Positions 1-12,600 are shown, counted from the stretch's first letter. The stretch: DNA of 64,000 bases from Blakeslea trispora (GCA_025331445.1 JAIWNE010000017.1:343735-407734), one strand, 5' to 3'. Program-made: numbers and translations. Notes: generated by a model not told the origin, from the letters alone.

Positions 1-781
1 GACAAAAAAATTTAGTCGGTTAAAGGGGTCGTTTCAAACAGTAAAATGTAAATTTATGAAAATTGGTCAAAACTGAATGAAATTCAAAACAGTGATGTAT
101 GTAGCTATCTAGAGTATATCCATGCAAAAAAAAAACGCTACTTTTACCATCATTTTCTATGCTCTTGCAAGCGTTCAATTTGAACATTCTTTGAATCGGT
201 TTCAAGAGCCGCTTTTTTTTTTAACAAATTCCAGTTTTTTATTGTGACTACTTTAAATTTCATTTTTTTAAAAAAAAGTCTACGATTTTAACCAATAAAA
301 AACTATTTGATTTTCGGACTTGTTCAGTATCACATTTTAAACGGAGCAAATCTGTGCTTTAACAATTTTATCTATTCATGATAAATTAGGAAGGCATTCT
401 GTCTAAAATAAGAGCAAAAGGGATAAAGAAAACAGCTTATAATCTACAGACATAGCTTTAGAAGTGCTGATATGCATATCAGATTGAATAAAAAGTTAAG
501 CATTATCAACAAATACCAAATTTCGAAACATGTTTTGCTTTAATAATTACTGACTGAAAGGGACCATACATTGAAGAAAAACATTTATGATTCAAAGACA
601 TTGTTTCCAATCAATGATTTCTAATCAGTAAAACTTTTGATTTGTCTATATTCAAGGAACAAATAAGATTCTGTAAAATCCTTTTGATTAGTGAAAAATA
701 GACTGTAGCTCAGGCAGAAGAAAAAGATATAAAAGATGCAAAGAAAAATAAAGCAAAACAGCCATCTATTCGATATTTTAT
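1..781. other. AT-rich DNA without a gene
   Basis: No frame carries a recognisable domain and the short frames look random. One copy of the 10-mer GTCGGTTAAA lies at 15-24. The same 10-mer is clustered at 7020-7225, so the left edge may belong to the same repeat family. Confidence 0.5.
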
Positions 782-959
782 TTGATTTACCTTAACATGC
801 CTGCTACTCCTGTTAGAAACACTTTGATCTACTGTTTTTGTGACATCTGCAAATGCAGACCTGAACAGGCCAAATTTATCAAGCCTTCTACCCATCGTTC
901 TCACAAAAAATCCAACAAGTACGATAACATGCCCTATCAAGAATGGCTTGAAACCAACA

Positions 960-1026
960 GTAAGTGCTCTACATCTATTTCAGCCAATTCGCCCTCAATT
1001 CTTACTCATTACCTCATAATTTATAG
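960..1026 (+). other. Intron 1 of the tnp2-type transposase remnant
   Basis: The intron begins GTAAGTGC and ends TTTATAG, 67 nt. Splicing joins LETN to KNKINGRTPYF in frame, as expected for this family. The downstream exon reaches a TAA near 1120, one sign of decay. Confidence 0.5.
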
Positions 1027-3209
1027 AAAACAAAATCAACGGACGCACTCCATACTTTGCTAATCCAACAAGCGAATTAGTCGAACAACCATCTAGCTCT
1101 GGTAATTTTGCTAAACTGTAACGCCTACATAACGAGTAGGAACTAACAAACCAATCTTCAGTAGATCCAATGCAAATTGATGAAGTTGAGGAACCTGTCG
1201 ATGCCTTTGTTGAATCTGTAACTGTAACTGAGCCTGAGCCTGAGCTTCAGCCTGAGCCCGAGCACGAGCCTAAGTCTGCTGGACCTTCTGAATTTGATCT
1301 TTTGTGTAAGTAGTTCTAGAGCAGTCAATTTAGTACAAGTACTCTAACGCTAACTCATTTCTTCTCTCAACTTAGCTGACAAACTTCCTCAAAGCCCCTC
1401 CTCAAAGATCCTCTTTCAGCTAGTCACTGACATGTACAATAACAGCACTCCTCGCAATCAAATCGAAAAGTACATGCAAGATCTCAACCGCTTGTTAGAA
1501 ATCCAAGTCGATGCTTTTCGTTTCCCAAAGACATTGACAACGTTCTTACAAAGAAGCCAACTTTTTAAACTGAGCAATGATGGTATACAGTACTACAACG
1601 TTTGTACTAGCTGCCATCATCTTCACGACCAAAAGAACGAACCTGGAGAGAATGACATCGTTTGTAACCGAGATCTACAGAAAGCAGCATTCAAGCCAGC
1701 AAAGTCAGAAAGATACTGTAAAGGCAAAGTCTATGATTATGATTGCACTAAAAAGGTACCAAAGCTTGTGCCTCAAAAAGAGTATCCCTACTGTTCCGTT
1801 ATTTCAACACTCAAAAAGTTCTTTCTGCGTCAAGGCTTTGCTGATCAGACTAACGAATGGAGAAAACGTGAGACTGTTCCCGGCTATATGTTTGACATCT
1901 ACGATGGTACCGGTTTCTCCGAATTTAAGGCACTCCCAAACGATCCTCTTCCTTTTGCTTTCCTCGGTGACTACAACCTGTTGCTCACTGTAAATGTCGA
2001 CTGGTTTGGTCCCTTCAATGCCCAATATAGTGTAGGATGCATCTACCTCACTATACAGAACCTGCCCAAAGCCAATGGTCGTGACCTAAAGCAAAACATG
2101 TTATCGTAGGAGTCATTCCTGGGCCTCAAGAGCCTCCAACTACCACGTTCAATTATTATTTGAAGCATTGGTGGATGAGTTGCTCGTGTTGTTAGAAGGT
2201 GTGGAGATGACAATGGTGATGAAAGATGGTTCAGTTGTCAATAATAAAGTCAGGGCATGCTTGGCTACAATCTGCTCAAATCTTCCAGCAACAAAAAAGT
2301 TAGCAAGCAGCATGTCATTCAACAGCAATTTCGATTGTCACTTATGCCACACACAGTTCCCTCGTTTTGCAGGTCCGGGCATCAAAGAAACTACTGCAGC
2401 TGGAACTGCGACAATGGAGAAGAAGAACGGTAGAATAAACAGAGCAAGCTCTTGTGCTTGGAAGGAGGCCGAGACTGCAAAAAAAAAGACAAGAATTGGA
2501 ACAAGGAAGTGGTGTTCGTTGTTCGGTGCTGTTCGAGTTGCCGTATTTTTCTTACGACTTGCTGGCCATCGAGCCTATGCACGTTTTGTATCTGGTGCAG
2601 CCAAGACCGCTTTGGTCCAAGATGATGCCAGAAGATGCCTATTTAAAGGTTCAAAAGGTTATGCGATGCCATATGAGGTTTAATCCTTAGGCTCCTGGCA
2701 ATCCAATGTCAAAGAAAATAACTAAAAATGGATTCCCATATGTGAAAGCAGTCGAATTCAAAGACTTTGTGACCTCTATGACCCATGCTCTCCTTTGTCC
2801 TCCCGCTCTTGATGCCTCTGTTCACATGCACATGATGGAGTTGATCCATGCACTTCGAATCCTTGATTCTGGTGCCATCAAAAATTCTGATATGATGTAG
2901 TTCATACTCATCTGCTAAACTTTGAAAAAATACGAACAAGCCTACGGCTCTGAATCGTCCGCCTAACTTCCATTTGATGCTGCATCTCCGCGATTGCATA
3001 CGCAAATGGGGTCCAGTCTCTTGCTTTTGGGCTTTCAACTTTGAAAGGAATAATCTCTTCCTGAAAAATATCAAAACAAATCCCAAGCATGGTTTTGAGA
3101 AAACGTACATGCGTAAAATGCAAGCAATCACCTTCTCGAATGATGCTGATATTACCTCTCAAATGAACTCTCTTAGTCGTTTTGTCTTCTTTTGTTATTA
3201 TTATTAATC

Positions 3210-3860
3210 TATATATATTTATTAATATCATTTAAAAAATATTTAGAATAAAAACAAAAAAAACTTAACATTTTTGCTTACGTTATCATCACGCTAATTT
3301 TCTAATGCTTATGCACACTAAGTTCATAGTTGATTTACTAAGCGTAGTTTGTTGTTTGGCATGCCTATTAAAGATGCAACATGAAAGAGAAACTTATCCA
3401 TAAAAAAGAGAAAATAAAAACGAAAAGAAATCGGATTAAAACAAAATTTCCGCTCCTTTTCTGAAAAAAAATTCTCGCTCCAGACTTAAACAGAGCATAA
3501 CATGATCTGGCCATTTTTGTTTATTGTTTATTCGTTATCATCGCCTTTACTCACAATGTAACAGTGCTGGCATATGATATACATCAATAACTGTGAAATT
3601 TGCAAGTCTACGAATAGCTCTTTATTCTATCTTAACTTTATCAGTCAAAGTTCAAAATCTTAGAAATCAAAGTGCCAAAAGAGAGTTTTGTCACCATGCT
3701 GATAATCAATTGAGAGTATACAACTAAATCAAGACATTTAAAGCATCAATCATATTTATTTGGTTTTTATTAGAAATACTCTTCTTTCATATACATCAAA
3801 CAACCACGAAATGACCAAACTACAGAAAACAATAACAATGTAATTCAAACAAGTGAGGAT
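3210..3860. other. Non-coding gap inside the tnp2-type remnant
   Basis: About 650 nt of AT-rich DNA separates the central and C-terminal transposase blocks. I see no frame, TIR or repeat in it. It may be an old insertion or simply diverged coding sequence. Confidence 0.35.
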
Positions 3861-4627
3861 TTGTTGCAAGATCAGGGTATCATAGGACCTGGTATTCCTT
3901 ATTCATTAGGGGATATAATCAAATATTCACAAAAAGATGAAAATTCTATGGGCTTTGAATCTATGACTAAGGACGGTAGAGTGCCTCTCGCTTGGGCCCG
4001 AGGGGCTCCTAAGCACTTGGAACCAGCACACTTTCAATGTTTAGTTGAATATTACGGAAGACAATATATACACTCATTGTCGTTATCAACAACGTCAAAA
4101 AGTTTAAAAAGATCGATGTACTTAATCCACTTACAGTTCTAGACTAACAGGAAGCAATGTCGGCATCGATTTCAATGCCCTTTCGCCATGATGATTTGAA
4201 AACGATGACTTAGAAGGAGTCAATATCACCGACACTACCGAGCATCTGCGTGCTGGATCAGTCGAATACTTTTTTTTGTCATCAGGCACAATTTACCGAT
4301 ATCAATGGCAAAATATGCTATATGAACCATTACTTTGCTTTCGTTCACTGGTTCAAGAATCCTCGTACGGTAAAGAAACTTATCTCAGTACACTGGACCT
4401 TATATGCGTCCTCTTCAGTGTGAATACGAAAACATTAGTCTTATTCAATTTTGCCAGTCCAAAAAATGTATTCACTAGTTCACATACTAAACATATCTTT
4501 TCCAAACATCATCGTCATTGTTGATTTACCAAATAAAATTTGTAACGAACAAAGGATAATTTTTTTTTCAAAATATTATTGCACATGAATATAATAGTTA
4601 AAAAGTAAGAAGGAAAACAAAAGAAAC

Positions 4628-5767
4628 CTAAACAAAGCTGCCGTCAACAGCCCAAGTTGGCAAAGCAGCAAGTGTCTCAGAAGTAATGGCGCGTGACTCC
4701 TTCCGAGTTCTTGAACCAGTCTTTGTAGGTATACATGACGGTTCTGGCTTTAGGTTGGCATTGCGAATTGCATCCAACTCATCAAAAAACTCGTTGCACT
4801 ATTCAAACAAATTGGTTAATACATTTACAATAGTTTGCTATAATCTACTAACCTTTTCTGTTCTGTATTTTGGAGCCTTTCTTGATCTTACTTCTTCACC
4901 ATCAGCATCCAGCTCATCTTCTTGATCCGAGATTATTTCAGGAACGAGTACTGAAGGCACTCACATCCGTTCTATAGTAAGCTTCAAGACGATGCTTGAA
5001 GTTACTATATGTACTTCTTCTTCTTTTCAAGATCTATTTATCAAAATATTGTCTTAGCAGTTGCGAAACATAAGAACTTGTAATGAGAATATCTTACTTG
5101 CGATTTGCGGGTCGCATAGTTCTTCTTCCTAAGCTCTTCTTTTTTAGCTTCTTCTGGCAAATCTTTCTTCCTCTTTTCGTTAGGGATGTTGTTGAAACGT
5201 TGCCAAGTACATATTTTACGAAGTTTGCTCTGTCTGTAGAGCTCCAGACTCTGCCTTTGAGAACAATGAAGTCGTGTGATGTACTTCAATGTTACTGATG
5301 ATTGCTTTTACTTTCTGTCCATTGTAAGGGCCACCAATCAAAGTCTCGTCTAGTCTCCAGCTATCTTCACCAATCTGTTCTCTTTCAATATCAATTACAA
5401 GACACTAATAAGACGGTCAGTAAAACTAAAGGGTAATGATATGAGTAACACTAACACGAAGTATCTTTAAGTCATCTTTGGTGCCAGGGAATCGAAACTT
5501 TGTGTTAATGGTAGTCGAATTAGTAGCGAATTTCTCATTCATTTCATTCATTTGGCGAGACAGCTGGTTGTTCTTGGTCTCGACATTTCTAAGCTGCTCA
5601 TTGGTGCTTTTAAGAGCTCGCTTTAACTCTTGCACCTCTCTACTGATAACTGTATTGCTCTGACGAGGAGTGGACACAATACCGCTGATACTGACAGCGT
5701 TAGCCATGGGAATAGGAACGGTGACGGCATTGTTGTTAGCATTGTCGGAAGAGGTAGTGTAGGACAT
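4628..5767 (-). pseudogene. Decayed multi-exon coiled-coil protein gene
   Basis: I do not recognise the family. Exon 1 (5767 to about 5455) starts MSYTTSSDNANNN and holds a heptad-rich segment (VQELKRALKSTNEQLRNVET), a likely coiled coil. The next exon begins near 5405 (LVIDIEREQIGEDSWRLDE) and continues in another frame as KLRKICTWQRFNNIP with a basic tail (NYATRKSQ). Further plausible exons are separated by introns at about 5034-5097 and 4854-4800. The last exon has an acidic part (DQEDELDADGEE) and ends LAALPTWAVDGSFV before a TAG at 4630-4628. Frame breaks near 5230, 5010 and 4960 suggest a pseudogene, although an unrecognised intron could explain one of them. Confidence 0.4.
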
Positions 5768-6169
5768 GTTTTGAGGCTAATTGAAATTTGATTTGAAAAA
5801 AGACAATCAACAAAATGAAATCAATTACCAAGTCTTTTATACTTGCAGCATTTGTCGTTTTATTCTAAAGTAATTTGACACATTCGAAATCTAAATGAAA
5901 CTTGGCTTGAGCGCCGAATAGATCAGAATAGAATTTCAGGTAACTAAAAACCAATTAAAATTTTTTGAACTCTTTATCTCTTTCTTTTGCTTCTTTTTGA
6001 TGTTTTAAAACTTTTCTGAGTGGTTCATGGTATGAGTCTCCTCACAAAAAATTGTTTATTAATATGAATCAATGTATAGTATGGCAAGACAAGTAACTCG
6101 TTTTAGTTGGTGCTATGTTTAGTAAGAAGGGGTAAGTGATCGATCATCTTTTTTTGAAGCAAAGTTAAC
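5768..6169. other. Intergenic, no feature seen
   Basis: AT-rich DNA between two decayed genes, without a convincing frame or repeat. Confidence 0.4.
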
Positions 6170-6561
6170 AATGTTTTCCGTAGTAACTGATGGCTACTTA
6201 CCTTATCCTCAAGATGTGTCTGAAGGGTTAAAGAGCTAAAGAGCTCCATTATTTGTTATACTGTAAGTAAGAAAAAAGTTTACAAATGTTTGTTTCTTTA
6301 CTGATATTAACTGGGATTTATCTAATAGATGCTCTATCCTCTATCTCTATTTGGAAGGCTAGTGGCCATAGTCATTGATAGGTAATTAACTTATTTGTTG
6401 CTCATTTTTTTCGATTGTTTCTAATGACTATTTCTTTATTTTGATAGTTCTTTTCTGCTATCTATCTATTGTTTATTGGTCACAAGAAGAGATCTAGATG
6501 GATTTTACTCTATTCTGAATGAATGGCAAGAAAAATACTATCAAAACGATGTATCTAAAGG
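6170..6561 (+). pseudogene. Possible small spliced gene remnant
   Basis: Three short exons can be read between introns with good borders: GTAAGTAAG at about 6263 to TAATAG at 6330, and GTAATTAAC at about 6381 to TTGATAG at 6448. Exons 2 and 3 join in frame as MLYPLSLFGRLVAIVIDSSF, then LLSIYCLLVTRRDLDGFYSI. This looks like a hydrophobic segment followed by a charged tail. Exon 1 (MFSVVTDGYLPYPQDVSEG) hits a TAA. I cannot assign a function, and the model rests mainly on splice-site quality. Confidence 0.25.
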
Positions 6562-7019
6562 TAAGTGTAGTATGTAAAGACTACCACAGCTATGCCTGGG
6601 TGAAGAGGTAAAGAAGGGTATGGGGACCCAGTATATAGAGCATTAGATTAGCCAATGATGTACGGATAAAGATCCAATGGATCGATCGTATAAACAATTT
6701 TTTTATTAAATAAACCAATAATATAAATGAATTCAAATGACGTTTTACGTATTATATTTTAACCGAGTGATAAATGAGTAAAAATAGAAGGCATATCAGC
6801 CAATAAAGAAAAGCAATGAGTACTAAATAAAGCATACATCTTTAAACCAAGGTCAAATAGCAAAGGAGTGTATTTGAAATGTTTGTGTAAAAATGTAACG
6901 TGGGAGAGCCTATGGGAGTTAGACAGTCTAAAGACCGAAGGAAACACAAAAGGTTTCTTTAGACCAATAACATCAAGATTGCTTTATTCAAAGAAGCAAA
7001 TGAGATTAGAGGATTGCCC

Positions 7020-7225
7020 TTTAACCGACGTGTATTATCTGTCACTTAAAAGCCCAAAAAACCCTTTAAATGACATAAATTATCTGTCGGTTAAAAGTCT
7101 GAAACACCCTTTTACCGACATTTTTTTTGCTGCTAAATCTTTGTCGGTTAAAGGCCTATTAAACCCCCAAACAGACTAGTCTATTTCATTTCTTAATGTG
7201 TCGTTAACCGACTTTGTCGGTTAAA
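7020..7225. repeat. Cluster of GTCGGTTAAA palindromic repeats
   Basis: The 10-mer GTCGGTTAAA or its complement occurs at 7020-7029 (-), 7086-7095 (+), 7110-7119 (-, one base short), 7143-7152 (+), 7203-7212 (-, one mismatch) and 7216-7225 (+). Adjacent inverted pairs can fold into hairpins. Spacers share AT-rich words such as TTATCTGTC. This may be a MITE end or a degenerate tandem palindrome. One further copy lies at 15-24. Confidence 0.6.
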
Positions 7226-7651
7226 TATCCAGAATAGGGTTTTCCAGACATAAAACAGATATAATTTTTCCCGCAGTGCTAACTTTACTATATACTTTGA
7301 CATTAACCTTGCCGCATAGACAGGCTTTCTATTACTAAGACTTCCCTTGATTAACTGCTAATACGCTTAATCATTGTATCATTTATATATTTCATTTAAT
7401 TTACTTATCTTTTCTTTTCACTTATATCTCTTCTTAAGGTTCGTTACCTAAACAACGTGGTGCTCATTACATAACAATCGTTCTTCTCTTTGGTTCTATT
7501 GTATCATTGACTCTGACTCGTTACTGGCAAAATACTACTTACGTCCTGTAACAATATCCATTTGTTCTCTTTCTCAAGTTACTGCAAAAACTATCCTTTG
7601 TCCTGAAACAGCAGGCTTGATTGAAAATTAATCGCGTGAGTGGTCAAAATC
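7226..7651. other. Intergenic upstream of the tRNA block
   Basis: No coding frame or repeat is convincing here. It is the 3' flank of the tRNA-Gly gene. Confidence 0.4.
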
Positions 7652-7655
7652 AAAA
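7652..7655 (-). terminator. Pol III terminator of tRNA-Gly
   Basis: On the minus strand a TTTT run begins a few bases after the tRNA discriminator base, with a second TTTT just beyond. This is the usual RNA polymerase III stop. Confidence 0.7.
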
Positions 7656-7658
7656 GAT

Positions 7659-7729
7659 TGCGCGGTCGGGGAATCGAACCCCGGCCCTTCGCGTGGCAGG
7701 CGAAGATTATACCACTTAACCAACCGCGC
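7659..7729 (-). tRNA. tRNA-Gly(GCC)
   Basis: The 71-nt minus-strand sequence folds as a cloverleaf. The acceptor GCGCGGT pairs perfectly with ACCGCGC and the discriminator is A. The anticodon stem TTCGC/GCGAA closes the loop CTGCCAC, giving anticodon GCC (glycine). The T arm CGGGG-TTCGATT-CCCCG is complete. The A box (TGGTTAAGTGG) and B box (GGTTCGATTCC) are intact, so the gene should still be transcribed. There is no intron. A LINE is inserted one base upstream of its 5' end, so its original upstream flank now lies beyond 13453. Confidence 0.97.
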
Positions 7730-7730
7730 G
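7715..7730. repeat. Left target-site duplication of LINE1
   Basis: The 16-mer CTTAACCAACCGCGCG here recurs exactly at 13438-13453; the bases on either side differ. It covers tRNA nucleotides 1-15 plus the -1 base. Confidence 0.9.
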
Positions 7731-8125
7731 AGGTTAAGAACCGCGTAAGTCACGCGCAAACGGGTATATTCTTTATATACACTTTTTTCAAACACCGACG
7801 AAAAAACACGTGACTTTCTGGACATTTTTACTTGCCTTTTTTGGACAACACCTTTATTTCCTTTTACGGATACTTCTTTACAACACCTTCCTCAAAGGCC
7901 TGGCTTTTTGGAACACTTCTTTGCAACTTTTCAACACTTTTTTTCAACTTCTTTCCTGCTTGTTCTCCTCTATTCTGGCTCTACTTTTCAACGGTTTTAA
8001 CGCGAAGTTGACCAGAAATAGAAACAAGTTTATTTTTACCACTATCACCGACCTCATTAATTAATACAGCAACACTACATCAAAAAAAAAACCGTACAAC
8101 ACCAAAAAAAAAATATTTTTTCACG

Positions 8126-9628
8126 ATGTCAGACACCCGACCTGCATCAGTTCCCGACCTCTCAGCTCATGGTCAACAGATCATGAAGCAATTCTTTCAA
8201 TACCATCACTTGGTAAGCTGTACCCCTTGCTCAAAGGCCGGTACATTAGGCTACATAGCCAACAATACAGATACTCCTGCACTTCCAGTGTTTCGATGCA
8301 CTATTTGTAAGGATAAGCCAACCTTTGCCTCTGTTGAAAAGGCGATTCAACAAGCAATCCAGCTTTCAACACGAGGTGCCACAACATCAATCGGCAACAC
8401 CTCTCCCAAAACAACCCAACAGCCGAAAAAGCGCTCGAGAGTTGCTAGCGATACCAGCAATGGCTCTCAAAAAGGTACCCCAATTGCGACACCTGTCAAA
8501 ATTGGTCAACCCAAAAACAGCAACAACAACAACAACAATAGCGATGGTGATATTCACAGCACCATCAACGACAAGGAGATTGCACTCCTAAGGGAAATGC
8601 TTTTGTCTTTACAAGACAAATTGTCTGATCTTGAAAAAGAAATCAAGACAATCAAAAACCAAATGCAGATGTACATCAGCAAAAATGCTGAACTAGAACA
8701 TCAGTTGCTCAGCCAACAAAAACAACAAGCAATGATCACATTGCAACAACAACAACAACATCAACAGGATCAGGATATGATTATGGGCGACGATACTGAA
8801 TTTCCAGTTGTATCTGGTATCGCTCAATCCAAATACGCTCATCAGTTTGATGTTGATAAGCGCATTCAAGAGCGATCAGTAACTCCTCTTAATTATACTA
8901 AAATCATACAAAACTTACAAAAAACAAAAAATAACAAAAATACTAACAAAAACATTAACAAAAACACTAACAAAAACACTAACAAAAATACTAACACAAC
9001 CAAAAAAATCAACACTGCTGTACGTGCATTTTCCGTACCAAACTCTGACAACAATGGTTTTAGCTACGTCTATTATCCATCCAAATCTAGAATTAGTCGA
9101 AAGATTCAAAGACAAAATTTAAAGACATTTGGTGTAACTAACGGACGGGTGTTGGATATTCACTATCCCACTCGTAACGTAGTTGCCCTTTTGGTCTATA
9201 ACGACTACCGTCAACAATTAATGGACACTCTCAAAAAAGCCAAAATAGAGCCATTAACCAACTTCTCGCCTGTGGATCCAAGCATCCTTACAAATACGGA
9301 ATATTCCACTCTGTCTGTCGAAGAGAAAACTTGTATCGCAACAGAGAAACACAACCAAAGACTTGTTCGTGCCCTTCCCTTCATTCGGGATCATATTTCG
9401 AAAGCAGTAGCTTCTTTCTTTTTGAAAGAAAACCTTATTACTGCAACACAACATGAACAATTTTTGTCTAATTTCACAATAGAAGCAGCCAACTCAACTG
9501 CATCATCCACTAATACCACCACTACTACCGTCACCCCTTCCACCACATCTGTATCACAGTCCGCTGTTGATACTGAACCCACATCCACCCCACCAATTGC
9601 AACTACTGAAATGGAAACCGAGTTATAA
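8126..9628 (+). CDS. LINE1 ORF1 protein (RNA-binding, gag-like)
   Basis: This intact 500-residue frame should encode the nucleic-acid-binding partner of ORF2 in the retrotransposition particle. Residues about 32-61 hold a CxxC...CxxC pair (CTPC and CTIC), possibly a zinc ribbon. A glutamine-rich segment at about 150-215 (LLSLQDKLSDLEKEIKTIKN) is a likely coiled coil for oligomerisation. A low-complexity basic stretch of NKNT repeats at about 265-292 follows. The C-terminal half (from about 310) is a compact domain containing YPTRNVVALLVYNDY, possibly RRM-like as in other ORF1 proteins. The tail is Ser/Thr-rich. The start is the first ATG after the 5' UTR. The stop overlaps the ORF2 start (TAATG). 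No frameshift is seen. Confidence 0.85.
   Translation: MSDTRPASVPDLSAHGQQIMKQFFQYHHLVSCTPCSKAGTLGYIANNTDTPALPVFRCTICKDKPTFASVEKAIQQAIQLSTRGATTSIGNTSPKTTQQPKKRSRVASDTSNGSQKGTPIATPVKIGQPKNSNNNNNNSDGDIHSTINDKEIALLREMLLSLQDKLSDLEKEIKTIKNQMQMYISKNAELEHQLLSQQKQQAMITLQQQQQHQQDQDMIMGDDTEFPVVSGIAQSKYAHQFDVDKRIQERSVTPLNYTKIIQNLQKTKNNKNTNKNINKNTNKNTNKNTNTTKKINTAVRAFSVPNSDNNGFSYVYYPSKSRISRKIQRQNLKTFGVTNGRVLDIHYPTRNVVALLVYNDYRQQLMDTLKKAKIEPLTNFSPVDPSILTNTEYSTLSVEEKTCIATEKHNQRLVRALPFIRDHISKAVASFFLKENLITATQHEQFLSNFTIEAANSTASSTNTTTTTVTPSTTSVSQSAVDTEPTSTPPIATTEMETEL
8913..9008 (+). repeat. 12-bp coding minisatellite in LINE1 ORF1
   Basis: Imperfect tandem copies of ACTAACAAAAAC encode alternating Thr-Asn-Lys-Asn. 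The length is probably variable between copies of the element. Confidence 0.75.
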
Positions 9629-12600
9629 TGAGGAAACTCAATATAGCCTGTGTTAATGCCAATGGTAAACTTCGTCAAGAAGCCATTAACTCCATTCTGT
9701 ATTATTGTATATATGTCGACATTCTTTTATCACAGAGACCTGGCTCCCTCCAGATAAATCTATACCCACCCACTGGCAACAGTTTCACATTTACGGCGAA
9801 CCAGTCATCAATTCTGATCGTTGTCAGATGGGTATCTCTCTCTTTATTAACCCTCTCTTTAAATATAACAAATTACATGTAGATACTCAAAAATCCAAAT
9901 ATTATATGACCTGTCATTTAGACAGCCTAAAAATACATTGTGTCTACTTACCCCCTTCCCCTTCCTTAGATAATACAACCGCTATGCAAATCCTCGACTC
10001 CATCCCTTTGACTCCGAACACTATTCTTTGTGGTGACTTTAACGCCCGCATGGGTAAGCTAACAGGTGACAGCAGATGGAATCCAAGAGGCAACAAGCTC
10101 TCCACTTTCATTAACCAACATACACTCAATAATTACAACCCACTCCTTCAATATGCCAAACCAACTCGAGTGGTCTACAAAGAAAGTACCAACATTACTG
10201 AAACCAGCATTGTTGACTATTTTATTTCACAATCCACTCTTATGCATCCCAAATTAGACATACGTACAGACCTATCGGTTCTTGGATCTGATCACAAACT
10301 CATGGTTTTTTCCTTCACTTGGGTGAATCATGATGTGCGTGGTGATACCCCTCCAGAACCTTTACGAAAACGTTGGTAGCTCAGTAGACTTTCAGAAATG
10401 CCTGTTCGAACAGCCTACATTACTACTATGCAACAACAATTCTACAGCAAGAATCTCAATTACACTACCCGTCAATTTGCAGATTTCTTAACCCAAACCC
10501 ATTCCACTCCTTTTTCTACCACCGATACCCAGGCTAATGCCGATACTATCGAATATCTATGCTCACAATTTTATGACTCAATCTACTATGCCTTGGATAC
10601 TATCCTTACCTCTGCCTCTCCTCGTCCCAAGACTTGGAAATGGTTTTGGAGTCCAAAATTACAAGAACATGCAAATCTCCGCCAGGCCTGTTATACCCGT
10701 TGGCGCAAGTCGGCTGGTATACAGAAACCAATATGGTGGAATAAATACAAAGATGCTGATCATCAACTTAAAGCAGGAGTTCGCCAAGCAAGAGCGCTCG
10801 CCTACTTTAAATTTTGCTCTGATCTCAACAACGACCCCCTCGCCGCTATGCCTACTATAAAGAGGATTATCCAGTCTAAGACTCGGAGTAAACACCGTTT
10901 TAGTAATGCAGAAGGCCCCCAACATGCAGTGAATGAGATGGCCACTTTCCTGCAAACCATCTATGATGGTGATACCCTACCTCGGCCAATCAATATACCC
11001 CTCCACCTAAGATCTAATCCAACGGTTGGTACTAACCTTTCTGATAGGGGTAAGTATGACTTCCAAAATAGTCCTTTCACTATCGATCTCGTTAGAGCAG
11101 CCATAAGACGTCTTGCACGTCAAAAAGCCCAGGTAAAGATCACTTCACTTCCGAGATGCTCTCGCCTGTTGCCCACATCCTCAGTCCTATCCTTACCAAC
11201 CTCTTCCGTTCCTGCTGGCTTACCGGGTATACCCCTATAGCTTGGCGAACTGCTCAAGTTGTGCCGCTTTTCAAGCGTGGTGATCCTCTGGATCCCTCAA
11301 GCTATAGACCAATTAGTTTGACTTCGGTCTTTCGAAAGGTTATGGAATACTGTCTACAACATCCACTCTACGACCAGACCAACTTCATTGACATTGCACA
11401 AGGAGGTTTTAAACCTTTCCTTAGTGCCTTGGATCAAGCTGCCTGTCTAGATGAACTCGTCCACCGCTATCATGAATCTCACTACAGGTATCCAACCATT
11501 GCGTTTCTTGATATTGCAAAAGCCTATGACACTGTTGACCGTAACATCGTTTGGAATCCTATGCACCCTCGATGTGATCCCTTGCTGTTACAAATGCTGA
11601 AAAGCCTCTTTGATAATGTGCAAGTGGAGGTCATCAATGATAACTACCATTCCTCTCCTTTTTCTCCTACTACGGGTGTACTACAAGGTTCTATCCTTGG
11701 TCCCCATCTCTATAGCATATATCAATACACTCCCTCAACTTCTTCGCTCCGACACCCCTTCAACCTCATCAATACCGCTTACCTCTATCAACTGTCTTCT
11801 CTTTGCCGACGACGTAGCTCTGCTTGCTGATCATACTCAAATGCAGCATCTACTAAACAAAGCTGAACAGCATTCACTCCTTCTCGGATATCGTTGGTCG
11901 CCATCCAAATGCGCCATCATTTCACCCCCTTCCTCTCCTTCTAATACTTACACTCTTTACAACACCCCTATACCCGCCGTTGATACTTTCAAGTATCTCG
12001 GCATGCAATTCAACTACCGTGGAACGGACACTCAGCTGTTCATCAACTACACCAAAGACAAGGTCAAAAAGTCCATGTACCGTCTTCACAACATTGGCGC
12101 CCGGTCAAACGGGTTTTCTCCTCTACTAAGTATGCAAGTCTATCGACAATTCATTCGTCCTCAAATCGAATATGGCCTCTGCATCACTAATATCAACATT
12201 ACCAACATGCCTGCTCTTGAGCGTATGCAAGATGATTGCCTTCGTCTTATCGTCGGTGGTCATGATACCTCTTCAGTCAAAGCGCTGCGAGTCATGCTTA
12301 ACCTGCCCACCATGGTGGAACGGTGGTATGTGCTCAACGCCAAATACAACCTTCGCCTTCCACGGCTCCCAACGGAATCCCTGATCTCTCAAATTCACAA
12401 CACCAACAACAGATACAGTCGCTTGTCGCTTATCAGCAAGAAAAATCCCACATACAATACGTTTATTGGTGATACTTCTACAAAACCTGATCATACTGTA
12501 CTCAAACAAATTCTCTCTTCTTTTCGGTCGCAAGCCCTCATCAATTCTTCGGAAAAGATGATTCAAGCTTGTCGACACGACCTTTCCATAGATCCCATCC

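Larger units (their letters stand above)
782..4520 (+). pseudogene. Plavaka/tnp2-type (CACTA-like) transposase remnant
   Basis: This is a broken DDE transposase of the tnp2/Plavaka kind, which would cut and paste a CACTA-like DNA transposon. An N-terminal zinc-finger-like stretch (YCFCDICKCRP) at about 800-860 comes first. Two plausible introns follow (960-1026 and 1306-1375); splicing out the second joins EFDLL to SDKLPQ in frame. The core at 1432-2109 contains NVDWFGPF and YSVGCIYLTIQNLP. It continues in other frames as a cysteine-containing segment near 2310-2370 (FDCHLCHTQFPRF), LPYFSYDLLAIEPMHVLYL at 2540-2600 and a helical segment at 2975-3130 (FWAFNFERNN). A C-terminal piece at 3861-4500 includes ICYMNHYFAFVHWF. 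A stop at about 1120 and several frameshifts inactivate it. Family membership rests on the order of these blocks. Termini were not found. Confidence 0.72.
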
